Source: Rhynchospora pubera (taxonomy: Eukaryota; Streptophyta; Magnoliopsida; Poales; Cyperaceae). From it: a stretch of 64,000 bases of DNA. The notes under the pieces were generated by a model. That model was not told the origin of the DNA. It did no database searches and was given only the letters and a program-made list of their open reading frames with translations. Below are positions 50,201 through 61,619 of this stretch, piece by piece (the stretch's first letter is position 1; each line of letters starts with the position of its first letter). Made by a program: the position numbers and the translations under genes. The DNA lies in NCBI GenBank assembly GCA_028095005.1, contig CM051460.1, forward strand, positions 290,707,074 to 290,771,073. Reading direction: 5' to 3'.

Positions 50201-52916
50201 GTTATTTGATCACTATAGTCTATATTTAAGCTCATTTTACAGTGCAGAATAAGATTATAATCTCAAAAATTCAAAAGGATTGAATTATAAATGACAAATA
50301 CGTACATCAAGTGCTAATAATGTGCGTTTTGCACAGAATTGGAGAATTTCTATCGATTGTGCTCTCATTACATGTTATTTGATGACAATAATATATATTT
50401 AAGCTCTTTATATAATAATGAATAAGTTTATAATCTTAAAAATTCAAAAGGATTGGATTATTAATGACAATTACGCACATAAAGTGCAAATAACTAGCGT
50501 TCTGGACAGAATTGGAGAATTTCAAGCGATTGTGCATTCATTACATGTTACTTGATCATAATAATATATATTTAAGCTCTTTATACAGTAAATAAAAAAC
50601 TTTATAATCTTAAATATTCAACAGGATTGAATTATAAGTGACAATTACGCACAAAATGTGCAAATAATGTGCGTTCTGGACAGAATTGGAGAATTTCAAG
50701 CGATTGAGCATTAATTTCAAGTCATTTTATCACAATAATCTAAATTTAAGCTCATTATACAGTGGAGAAACAAGTTTATATTCGTAAAAATTCAAAAGAA
50801 TTAGATTATAAATGACAATTACGCACATAAATTGCAAATAATATGCGTTCTGGACAAAATTGGAGAATTTCAAGCGATTGTGCATTCATGACATGTTATT
50901 TGATCACAATAATCTATTTTGATACTCTTTATACAGTAAAGAATAAGTTTATAATCTAGAAATTCAAAAGGATTGGATAATAAATGACAATTACGCACAT
51001 AAATTTCAAATAATGAGCGTTCAGGACTGAATTGGAGAATTTCAAGCGATTATGCATTCGTTACATGTTATTTGATCACAAGAATATATATTTCAGTTAT
51101 TTATACAGTAAATAATAAGTTTATATAATCTTAAAATTCAAAAGGATTGGATTATAAATGACAATTACGCACATAAAGTGCAAATAATATGTGTTCTGGA
51201 CAGAATTGGAGAATTTCAAGCGATTGTGCATTCATTACATGTTACTTGATCACAATGATATATATTTAAGCTCTTTATACAGTAATGAAAAAGTTTATAA
51301 TCTTAAAAATTCAACAGGATTGAATTATAAGTGACAATTACGCACATAAATTGCAAATAATGTGTGTTCTGGACAGAATTTGGAGAATTTCAAGCGATTG
51401 AGCATTAATTTCAAATCATTTGATCACTATAATCTATATTTAAGCTCATTATACAGTGGAGAGCAAGTTTATAATCTTAAAAATTCAAAAGAATTAGATT
51501 ATAAATGACAATTACGCACATAAATTGCAAATAATTTGCGTTCTGGACAGAATTGGAGAATTTTAAGCGATTGTGCATTCATGACATGTTATTGATCACA
51601 ATAATCTATTTTGAAACTCTTTATACAGTAAACAATAAGTTTATAATCTTAAAAATTGAAAAGGATTGAATTTTAAATGACAATTACGCACATCAAGTTC
51701 AAATATTGTGTGAATAGGACAGAATTGGAGAATTTCAAGCGATTGTGCATTCATGACATGTTATTTGATCACAATAATCTATTTTGAAACTTTTTATACA
51801 GTAAAGAATAAGTTTATAATCTTAAAAATTAAAAAAAAGATTGGATTATAAATGACAATTGCGCACATATAGTGCAAATAATGTGCGTTCTGGACGGAAT
51901 TGGAGAATTTCAAGGGATTGTGCATTCATTACATGTTATTTGATTACAATAATATATATTTAAGCTCTTTATACAGTAAAGAATAAATTTATAATATTAA
52001 AAATTCAAAAGAATTGGATAATAAATGACAATTTCGCACATAAAGTGCAAATAATGAGCGTTCAGGACAGAATTGGAGAATTTCAAGCGATTGTGCATTC
52101 TTTACATGTTATTTGATCACAAAAATATATATTTAAGCTATTTATACAGTAAAGAATATGTTTACATAATCTTAAAATTCAAAAGTATTGGATTATAAAT
52201 GACAATTACGCACATCAGCTGCAAATATTGTGCGTTCAGGACAGAATTGGAAAATTTGAAGCCATTGTGCATTAATTTCAAGTCATTTCATCACAATAAT
52301 CTATATTTAAGCTCATTATACAGTGGAGAATAACTTTATAATCTTAAAAATTCAAAAGAATTAGATTATAAATGACAATTACGCACATAAAGTGCAAATA
52401 ATATGCGTTCTGGACAGAATTAGAATATTTCAAGCGATTGTGGATTCATGACATGTTATTTGATCACAATAATATATTTTGAAACTCTTTATACAGTAAA
52501 GAATAACTTTATAATCTTAAAAATTCAAAAGGATTGGATTATAAATGACAATTTCGCACATAAAGTGCAAATAATGAGCGTTTTGGACAGAATTTGAGAA
52601 TTTCACGCGATTGTGCTTTCATTTCAAGTTATTTGATCACAATAATCTATATTTAAGCTAATTATACAGTGGAGAATAAGTTTATAATCTTAAATATTCA
52701 AAAGGATTGAATTATAAATGACAATTACGCACATATAGTGTCAATAATGTGCGTTCTGGACAGAATTGGAGAATTTCAAACGATTATGTATTCATGACAT
52801 GTGCGTGCGTTTTGCACAGAATTGGAGAATTTCTAGCGATTGTGCATTCATTACATGTTATTTGATCACAATAATATATATTTAACCTCTATATACAGTA
52901 ATGAATAAGTTTGTAA
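41297..52916 (-). repeat. Satellite block B, main segment with higher-order repeat
   Basis: About 67 inverted ~173-bp monomers. Variant monomers recur at fixed distances. The variant TCAAATA(A/T)TGTGTGAATAGG is at 42641, 45411, 48931 and 51699, so the spacing is 6290 (42641-48931), 6288 (45411-51699) and 2770 (42641-45411). The higher-order unit is thus about 6.29 kb, with an internal duplication of about 16 monomers. A partial monomer (ATGACATGTGCAAATAATG junction, about 42288 and 48578) marks each unit. Near 52340-52380 the order jumps back to an earlier phase, an unequal-exchange deletion of roughly 2 kb. Confidence 0.9.
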
Positions 52917-55040
52917 GAAAAATTACCAGGAAGGTTTATTTTGTGGAAAGAGGCGAGTGTACGGAGAGTGTACGGAGAGCCAAAAAAACAGGCGATTTCT
53001 CAGGCGATTAGATGGAATCTGGTAAGTGGCATCTGGTTCAGCGCCGTCGGTCACGGCCAGCAGCCCCTCAGATAACACACGACACGGCTACCCCTACCAA
53101 CACTCTTCTCACCTATGCCTCTCGCCCCTCCTTTGCCCAGATAGTACAAAACCCACCCACTACACTCACTGCTTCCCGCCACCCGGTACCAAGCTCTGTT
53201 AGCCAGGTGGTCGCGCAAACTCGCCGTCAAACCACCTTTCAAGCTCCTTGCCAAAGGGTTTCAACTCGTCAAGCTCCGGTGCCTCGTCAACCTAGGATGG
53301 CCCGCCAAGTTCCACCAACTAGCCAAGCTAAGGCCAACAACCGAGCTCCAGTCAACCAACAAGTCCTAGGCTCCTAGCCACAAGCCAAGCCCCTGCAAAT
53401 CGCCAAACTCAACCTGCTGTACCGGCCAACCATCAACCAACCAGGTGCCAAGTCTCGCGCCATGCCACCGATACTGTCTCAGCGAGGCAGAGAACTACCC
53501 AAAACAAGGTACACGACGGAAACCCCACCTTCTCTTTCTTAGTTCCTCCAAGCGAGATTACTCTCCCTGAGAGTCCGACCAGGCTCCGATACCCACCATC
53601 TCCTACCTATGAGGAGTGGCACGTGCGTTGCTTTCACTGCTTTCATCGCGGCCATCTAAAGGCTGAATGCACAAACGCCCGTCGTTGTGTCTTTTGTTGG
53701 GGGAATGGCCACTTCTATGTCGAATGCCCAGTGGAGGCCAGGAGAATGAAAGACAAGGGTTTAGTTGATGAACCAGTAAACACTAACCTCTCAAAGAAGG
53801 ATTCTCAGTTGCCTACACAGGATTTTATAAGTGATACTGATAAAGAAGAACCTGACTACCTAGAGTTGCTTGATGGCAATAACCCCAACCTTAGAGAGGT
53901 CATGCCGCATGACTCAGAAAGACCTGAGAAGGTTTGTTGCCACATCTCAAGAGATGATGCACACTTTGATGAAGTTAGCAGACTTAAGAGAGGGATTGTC
54001 ATCACTACACCACCTGATCTAGATCTTTCAGCGGACTTCATTGCTGAACAAGTGGCTTCTACAAATCTGGTAAAAGCTTCTGACCTGCAAATTGCCACTC
54101 TAACCAATGGACGACACTTTGTTCTCCCTCCAGAAGGGGTCTCCGGTCGTGAGATAGGTATGGCTTTCCCAGAAAGCTGGTGGGAACTTGGCTACAAGGT
54201 TGAACAATGGTCTCCGCTGATTGATGCCGAGGTTGAGAGGGCAATGTTTAAAGTCTGGATCATTTTGGTAAGGATTCCGCCGCACTTATGGAGGGAAGAA
54301 TATGTTATTCAGGCGGTGGGGGAGTTTGCTACATTTTTGGGTTCAATCACCAACTCTGACCCTAATGACATGTCTGTTTGGAGTGTTGCTGCTGCAACTC
54401 CAGACCTTAGGAGAATTCCTAGACACGTCTTCATGACTGCCGATGAGAAAGTGTATCCTGTGAAGGTGATGGTTAGAAGGTGGGTCACAATACCGATTTT
54501 GGATTCAAGAACTCCATCATTGCCTCCACCATCAATCACTCGGCCCAGTCACCGAGAAGCCCTCATTCCTTCACCATCGTCTTCCTCCGACGAGGCCGAG
54601 TGCCAGATAAATGGAGATTGTGTCACTTTAAAGGTGTCAGCAATCCGTCAGATCTTCCGCAATGTTGATCCATCATTGCTACCTCCTAGCTTCACATCAT
54701 TATTGACTGCTGCGCCATCGGAGCAACCTACCAAATCGGCAACAGCCGGAATGGATATCGTGACTTTACGCAGACAAGATCTTACACCGGTAGACAACCC
54801 TAGAACCAATCCTTCAGCTTGTGCCACAAAAAATCCTACAACCGCTGCTACACAAAAGTCCTCACAAAAGTTGCAACTGAGCACCCAAAGGGCAGCAAAA
54901 AGACTTTCCAGCATTGACGTCATGGAGTTGCATGCGTCTGTTAGAGAAAATGACACACCACTCCAAGACAAAAGGCTCGCCTTCTGTCATGAGGACGCTG
55001 CAGCTGAGGTACTCTCTCTGTCTCCTTTTAGGGAAACGGT

Positions 55041-55809
55041 TAGTGAATTGCAATTTTACCGTATCGTGGTGTGTCGTGGCAAACACGGGTGTGTTTAGCA
55101 TCGGGTCGTGTCGTGTTGACACGGCTTATACATGCAACCGTGTCGTGTCGTGTCGTGTTGAGTGGAGGGAAAGGCCGACACAACACGGAAATTGACACGA
55201 CACAGTTGGAAACCGTGTTGACACGCCACGATACAGTTGTGTCAACCGTGTCGAACCGTGTTAAAAATTTATTTATTTATTTATTTAAAAATAGTTAAAT
55301 ATATTTTAAAATTAGAGATAAAATGATAAAAAATTGTATTAAATTTTATAAATCTGTTATATAGTCGATAAAAAATAATATCATAATAATTCATGATGAT
55401 ACAATATAATAATTAATTAACTAGATAATAAATTACTAATTACATAAGATTAATTAGTTGGAAATTTTTAATTATAGTTTCTGTATTATATTTTTATCCT
55501 TAAAATTCAAATCATCCTTTGTTTTTATAATATATTAATATTTTTATAATATTTTTTAATTTTAAGTTTTAAAATAAAATAAAATCTTGTTGTGTCGTGT
55601 TGTAACCGTGTCGTGTCAAATCGTGTCGTATTGAATCGTGTCTTGTTAAACCTTGTCAATTTTCTAAAAATGTCAACACGATACAGTTTTGACACGACAC
55701 ACCAACACAGTTGTGTCGTGTTGAATCCGTACACGTGGCGTGTCGTGTCGTGTCAACACGAATTCGTGTCGTGGCAACACGGTTAACACGACACGATTTG
55801 TAATTCACT
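55041..55809. mobile_element. GTGTCGTGTC-rich TIR element in LINE ORF1, 769 bp
   Basis: The ends are inverted: TAGTGAATTGCAA on the left and AGTGAATTACAA on the right when reverse-complemented. The flanks share ACGGT (55036-55040 and 55810-55814). Both subterminal regions (55070-55265 and 55590-55795) are packed with GTGTCGTGT / ACACGACAC repeats in opposite orientation around an AT-rich core, so the unit can fold as a long hairpin. It is non-coding and non-autonomous. A 5-bp TSD does not fit the usual 8-bp hAT or 9-bp MULE rule, so the superfamily is unsettled. Confidence 0.75.
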
Positions 55810-56154
55810 ACGGTCGATTTCACCAATATGGAAACTTCCTTCTCTTGTCTCTTCCCAGAAATCGACCCTCAGGTTTCAAATTCACCAAAACAGGCTAAGA
55901 CCGGTCAAAAGCAGTGTCCTAAGACCCGTCAAAAGCAGTGTCCTAAGACTAGTAGCGTGTCTTTACGTACTAAGCACAAGGGAGCAAAAGGTGTGTGTAA
56001 ACCAGCTGTCAAGTTCTGCAAAACTAGGGCCCAAAAGTTCTCCAACGCCCAATTAGCTAAAATTAATGAGAATCATTTTGTTAATGTTCCCATTACTTTT
56101 GCGGAGGCTATTGATGTAGCTAATCTTACTGCAATTGAACCAACGGTTCTTTTT

Positions 56155-57573
56155 CGGAGCTGATAAGTGCAATCAAGCTCTAAGGCAATCAAACAATCAG
56201 AACTATTTTTGGCAAAATTTACTTTCCGAAAATGGAAACACGCTCCCTGTGAGACGCGTTCGAACGCGTTTGCTCCTCTCTATTCGCGCACCCTTCACCC
56301 CTCGTCACTCTCATCCCGCCTCACCCCACTTCACCCCTTTGTTCCGTCTCTCCTCTCTCTCACCGCTCGCCGGCGCGCAGCCTTCCCATCGCCGTCGCCC
56401 GTCGCCGTCACGCCATCCCATCGCCGTCGCCCTCAGTCGTCGCGCCATCCCGTCTCCGTCGCCCTCAGCCGTCGCGCCATCCCGTCGCCGTCGCCCTCAG
56501 CCGTCGCGTCATCTCGCCGCCGGCGCGCAGCCCTGCCGTCGCCGTCACCCAGCCCTGCCGCGCAGCCCTGTTGTTATCAGAATCAGAAATTACATATTAG
56601 TTACTCCCTCAGTTATATTAAATACTTCCTTACTACTACTTATTTACTCCCTTATAGCTATTTAGTTACTCCTAAACTACAGTACAATCAGTTCTGAATA
56701 TTATTTACTCCCTCATACATATTAGATACTCCCTGTATACTAGTTATTTACTCCCTTATAGCTATTTAGTTACTCCTAAGCAACAGCAGAATCAGAAATT
56801 ACATATTAGTTACTCCCTCAGTTATATTAAATACTTCCTTACTACTACTTATTTACTCCCTTATAGCTATTTAGTTACTCCCAAACTACAGTACAATCAG
56901 TTCTGAATATTATTTACTCCCTCATACATATTATATACTCTCTGTATACTAGTTATTTACTCCCTTATAGCTATTTAGTTACTCCTAAACAACAGCAGAA
57001 TCATATATGAATATTATTTACTCCCTTATAGCTATTTAGTTACTCCCAAAAAAACAGCAGAATCAGGCATGAATGTTATTTACTTCCTTATACATATTAG
57101 ATACTCCCATGTACTGATTAATATCATCCCTTATAGCAATTTAGTTACTCCCAAGTTGTACAGTGAGGGGAGGCAGAGGTGGAGGTGAGGCGGAGGAGAC
57201 AAGAGGCGGAGGAGACAAGAGGCAGAGGAGAAGAAAGACTGAGGTGAGGCGGAGGCGGATGTGAGGCGGAGGAGAGGTGAGGCGGAGGAAAGGAGAGGCT
57301 GAGGCGGAGGAGAGGAGAAGCGAAGGAGAGGCTGAGATGAGGCGGAGGCGGAGGCGGAGGCGAGACGGAGGAGAGGAGAGGCGGACGTGAGGAGAGGGGA
57401 GTGAAGGAGGTGGTGGAGATCTGAATCGGATTTTGTGTTGATTTTCACGTGAGGTGGTGGAGATCTGAAGGAGGGGAGCGAAAGAGGGTAAAAGAAGGAA
57501 AGGGTGAGTCGAGGGGAGCGACTCCCTGTTGATTGCTTGATTGCACGAGTGTTGATTGTCACAAGTAATTCCC
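56155..57573. mobile_element. MULE-like non-autonomous element in LINE ORF1, 1.42 kb
   Basis: A perfect 9-bp TSD GTTCTTTTT (56146-56154 and 57574-57582) is typical of Mutator-like elements. The ends are imperfect inverted repeats of about 45 bp: GGAGCTGATAAGTGCAATCA on the left, GGAATTACTTGTGACAATCA on the reverse-complemented right, both continuing with CAATCAA words. GC-rich arms lie inside: CCGTCGCCCTCAGCCGTCGC-type repeats on the left and GAGGCGGAGG-type on the right. Between them is an AT-rich tandem array. No transposase is present. The open frames through the GC-rich arms are low-complexity Ser/Pro/Arg and not credible genes. Confidence 0.8.
56578..57150. repeat. 209-bp tandem repeat inside the MULE-like element
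   Basis: The word CAGAATCA starts units at 56578, 56787 and 56996 (209-bp period). Two units are full and the later ones are shortened. Each is built from sub-repeats such as TATTTACTCCCTTATAGC and TATTTAGTTACTCC(T/C)AA. Confidence 0.85.
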
Positions 57574-57972
57574 GTTCTTTTTAGAGAAAAGGACCACCTA
57601 CAACCAATTAATATGGATGACAGCTATGTTAGTAAAAAAGGACCTGAGCCTAGAATCTTAATCAGGCCTGCTACTTCTTTGGAAATGCAACAGGTCCCAA
57701 GCCCAGTTAGATATGGGGGTCATTCAAAAAGGCTTTCCAATGCTTGGGCGGGCAGTGGTGACTGGTGAAGAAGATGATGGCCCATCAACAATTCTGGACT
57801 TGCCAGTTTCTCAAATCCCTGCAGATCGTGTGGATATCCCGGGCTCAGATGAAGAGCTCGTGGATTATTCCGAGTGAAAGCGGCGTGACAACGCTTCACT
57901 GTAGCAGCACATTTCCTATCAATCGTTTTTAATAGGCTGCTTGTTTTGTTCTTCGGGTTTTAATTTTTTGTC

Positions 57973-60900
57973 ATGAATTTAAAAGCTACCAAAGTTTTTG
58001 ACGTGGAATGTAAGAGGGTTAGGAGACTACTCTAAGAGGCTAGTTGTTTGTGATACTTTGAGATCTTCTAGATGTGACATTTTTTGTCTTCAAGAAACTA
58101 AATTGCGCTCTCCTCAAGTGTCTGTACTTAATTCGTTTATTCCTTCTTTTTTTGATAAAAATGTTGTCGTTCTCGATTCAGAGGACTCAAGGGGAGGTTG
58201 CATTATAGGTTGGAAGAGATTTTACGCTCATGTCTCTTCTTGGGTCACTAGACATACCTGCTCTGTCATTTTGCTTGATACACGTACTGCTCAAAGTCTC
58301 CTTGTTACAAATGTTTATGGCCCAAATAGTGCAACGCTTCGGCCTAGTTTCTTTACTGAATTAAGAAATTTAGCAAATCAAGCTCAGTACCCTTGGTTAA
58401 TTCTCGGGGATTTCAATGTTGTGAGATGGATGAATGAGCGGTCTACGATGTCAACAGAGTTTAGTCAAATGCAACTTCTCAACGACTTTTTGAGGGATTT
58501 CCATTTGTTTGATGCATCTATCACTAATAGAAATTTTACTTGGTCTAATAAGCAACCTTCTCCTATCTTGTCTCGTTTAGACAGAGCTCTACTTTCTTCT
58601 CATTGGATTACTCACTTCCCATGCATTTCTTTTCAAGCTCTTCCAACAGTTGTGTCGGATCATGTACCTTTGTGCTTGCATTGCAAACAACTTGCTCCAG
58701 TTCCTTCGCGCTTGAGAATGGAACTTTTTTGGTTTGATTATAGCCACTTCCATCTCATAACTGAACGCTCCTGGTCTTCACAACCTGATCCTATGAATGC
58801 TGCTCTCAGTTTCTCAAGTAAAACTGATTCCCTTCAAAAAGAACTGCGAGTGTGGCACAAACAATCATTTCCTCATGTAAATGTCAATCTTGCTAATGCA
58901 AAAACTTTTATTGCTCTGTTTGACACCTTAGAGGAAAAGAGAACACTGACGGCTCTTGAGCTAAGGTTGCGCATCCTTTTGAGAGAGCAGGCTTTCAAAT
59001 TAGCTTGCATTTTAGAGAAGAAATGGCAACAACGATCAAGAATTAAGTGGCTTCAATGTGGCGATCGCAATACCCGCTTTTTTCATGCAACCGCCTCTGC
59101 AAAACTGAGAAAGAAAAAAAATCAATAGCCTGGTGGTTGACAACAAGGTTATTACGGACCAGCACGGTCTCTCCAATGCCTTTAGAAATTTCTACACAGG
59201 ATTATTGGGTACTGAATTTCCTGTTCATAGCTGCAACCTAGACACCCTGTTTGATGAATACCCGTTGCTATCCACTCTGGCCGATCCTTTCTCTTCAAAA
59301 GAAGTTAAAAGTTCTGTTATGAGAATGGCCAATAACAAATCGTGTGGTCCGGATGGACTACCCAATGAATTTGCAAAATTAAAGTGGAACTTAATTGAGC
59401 CAGACATAATGGAAATCTTTCACTCACTACATAAGGGAACGCTGAATCTGCAAGGGTTGAATTTGGCACATATAGTTTTGCTTCCGAAGCAACAAAATGC
59501 TCAAGAGCTTTCCTCCTTTAGACCTATTAGCATTATTAATTATGTGCCGAAATTGATTTCTAAGGTTTTGGCAACGAGACTTAGCAATTTCTTGGATCAG
59601 TTGGTTAATCCTTCTCAAACCGGTTTCATTCGGGGACGCTTGATACACGAAAACTTCATTTCAGCCAGAGAGATTGTCTCACACTTGACCAAAGTTAGCG
59701 AGCCAGCTATACTCCTCAAAATAGACTTCTTTAAGGCCTTTGACTCAGTGAGCTGGACTTTCCTTTTTGATGTGCTTCGAGTAAAGGGCATACCCCCAGC
59801 TTTCATCTCCTGGATACGTCTACTTCTTTCAACTTCGACCTCTTCTGTGATTGTCAACAATGAAGTGGGCTTACCTTTTGCTCATAAGCGTGGTCTTCGA
59901 CAAGGAGATCCGATTTCTCCTTTTCTCTTCATCCTAGCTACTGATGTGATCTCAAGGATGATGCAGACGGTGGCAACTTCAATTCCACACTCCATCTCCA
60001 CAAAAATTGACTCGCCTTATTGCCTCCTGCAATATGCAGACGATACGCTCGTTTTCTCCACCACTAAAGGGAGGGCAATTCAGTCTCTCAAGTTGGCTTT
60101 AGATATTTTTGCTTCTTGTTCAGGACTAAAAATTAATTTAGGGAAGACAGCTTTTGTCCCGTTCAATTTGAGTACTTCATCCATACAGGAAATTCAACAA
60201 GCCTTGCATTGTGGCTCCTCAAGCTTACCCTTAATGTATCTTGGGTTACCTCTGACAGCAGGAAAGCTAGACAGACAATCATACTTCATGCTCATTGAGA
60301 AAGTAGAGAAAAAACTGGCGGGGTGGAAAAATTGTTTGCTGTCAAGGGCCGGTAGATTAACCTTAGCCATGTCAGTCATCTCGGCAATTCCTATTTTCTT
60401 TATGACTGTATTTAGGCTGCCGGTTTGGGTGGTTAAATCTCTTGATAGATTGAGAAGAGAATTCGTTTGGGGTAAATCAAATGGTGTTCGTAGGGGAATC
60501 TCTTTGCTTTCTTGGGATAGAGTCTGCACACCCAAAGAAATAGGCGGGCTAGGGCTAATCAATTTGAATCTTCAGAACATTTCTTTGTTATTGAAATGGC
60601 TTTGGAGATTATATCTCAATCCTCAGTCCCTCTGGTCTTTAACAGCTACAAAACTCCTAGCGACAAGACAAGAGCTACCACCGCTTGCTTGGTCAAGGAA
60701 TGGATCCTTGTTTTGGAGAGAGTTACTAGATTGCAGCCATCTTTTTCACCTTTCAACAAAAGTGACCATCGGCAATGGTGCAAAAACACTCTTTCGGTTC
60801 TCAAACTGGGGAGAGGGGCATCTGCATTTTGCGTTGAGAAGGGAATGTAAGCCAAGTAAACCTAAACTGACCGTACAACAGGTTCTAGCTAACCCCAACG

Positions 60901-61523
60901 AAAACTTATCTCAGCCCCTTACCTCACAGGTTTTCAATGCATTGCAGCACCTTCAACAAATTAATATGGATCTTTTAGCCGACACTTTCAGGTGGAATTG
61001 GAGTAGTGACGGTTTTTTTACAGTGAATTCCACTTATAAAATGCTAGCTACTTGTGGCAAAACTCTTTCCACTGCAAAATTAATTTGGAAGATCAAGGCA
61101 CCCCCATCCTTAAAAATTTTTATTGTTTTGTTATTTCACAAGCGAGTGTTGACGCAGGATGCTCTCCAAAGACGTAACATACCTTTTCAACCGGGTTGCT
61201 CCTTATGTAATTCTTCAAGTGTGGAAACCGACGGACATCTCTTTCTGCATTGCCCCTATGCAGTTCAAGTGTGGGACAGCCTCAAACTCAGAACAGGTTT
61301 CCCTTTTCCAAGAGCTCATGATACACTAAAACTGGCAATTGAAGCTGCTTGTACAGAACTGTACAAAGATCATGGTCCTTTTGCTCTCACTCTCTTCATC
61401 ACGACTTGCTGGGGCATCTGGCTAGAAAGGAACAACAGATTCTTCAGACAAGAAAGGCGAAGTACAGCAACACTTGTGCACTGGATCAAGTCTGAGAGTT
61501 TATTATATGCTGCACACTGCTAA
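57973..61523 (+). pseudogene. LINE ORF2 (endonuclease-reverse transcriptase), nearly intact, two +1 shifts
   Basis: The endonuclease has all expected motifs: TWNVRGLG, CLQETKLRS, NVYGPNS, LILGDFNVVRW and VVSDHVPL. The RT has motif A (IDFFKAFDSVSW), motif B (GLRQGDPISPFLF) and catalytic QYADDTLVF. The C-terminal zf-RVT region reads CSLCNSSSVETDGHLF, followed by FITTCWGIWLERNNRFF. The likely start ATG at 57973 is one base out of frame with the rest, because of one extra A in CCAAAG (57991-57993). A second extra A in the A8 run at 59114-59121 causes a stop at 59126-59128. Apart from these the frame is open for about 1180 codons. Confidence 0.92.
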
Positions 61524-61587
61524 TTGTTAGGTTTCGTTGAGTTATGTAGTTTTAAGCTTTATTTCCTTTTTCTTTTTTTTTTCCCTT

Positions 61588-61600
61588 GGCAGCCGCTGCC
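61588..61600 (+). other. 3'-end hairpin of LINE copy 2
   Basis: GGCAG-CCG-CTGCC forms a 5-bp stem, followed by AGGTGCTCT and the A9 tail. It is the counterpart of the copy 1 hairpin with a T-A to C-G change in the stem. Confidence 0.6.
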
Positions 61601-61619
61601 AGGTGCTCTAAAAAAAAAT

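Larger units (their letters stand above)
53012..57877 (+). pseudogene. LINE ORF1 (DUF4283-like, CCHC zinc knuckles), split by two transposons
   Basis: ORF1 protein would bind the LINE RNA. It starts MESGKWHLVQRRRSRP at 53012 and has a Pro/Gln/Thr-rich N-terminus. A one-base loss near 53300-53370 changes frame. Two zinc knuckles follow (CFHCFHRGHLKAEC and CVFCWGNGHFYVEC, CX2CX4HX4C). Next comes a DUF4283-like RNA-binding region (IATLTNGRHFVLPP, then FKVWIILVRIPPHLW). The frame is interrupted at 55040 and 56154. In both cases removing the insert plus one TSD copy rejoins the frame exactly (ACG GTC across the first, TTT AGA across the second). A further +1 shift in an A5 run near 57727 separates the last part, which ends ELVDYSE at 57877. 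Confidence 0.85.
52917..61619 (+). mobile_element. LINE copy 2 (L1-type), near full length, with two nested elements
   Basis: A 13-bp TSD AATAAGTTTGTAA lies at 52904-52916 and 61620-61632. The empty target is intact at about 42400-42420 and 48690-48715. It has a short 5' UTR, ORF1 (53012-57877, broken), ORF2 (57973-61523, frameshifted), then a 3' UTR with a hairpin (61588-61600) and an A9 tail. Removing the two inserted elements (55041-55809 and 56155-57573) leaves about 6.5 kb, normal for a plant L1. Confidence 0.93.

Noticed and set aside
55041..55809. CACTA transposon, because CACT/AGTG occurs at the ends
   Set aside because: The orientation is TAGTG...CACT, the reverse of CACTA ends, and the 3-bp TSD is absent.
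56135..56697. Two overlapping 176-codon frames
   Set aside because: They run through the low-complexity GC-rich arm of the MULE-like element; Ser/Pro/Arg strings without a domain.
57131..57562. 143-codon minus-strand frame
   Set aside because: Translation of the GAGGCGGAGG-type repeat arm of the MULE-like element.
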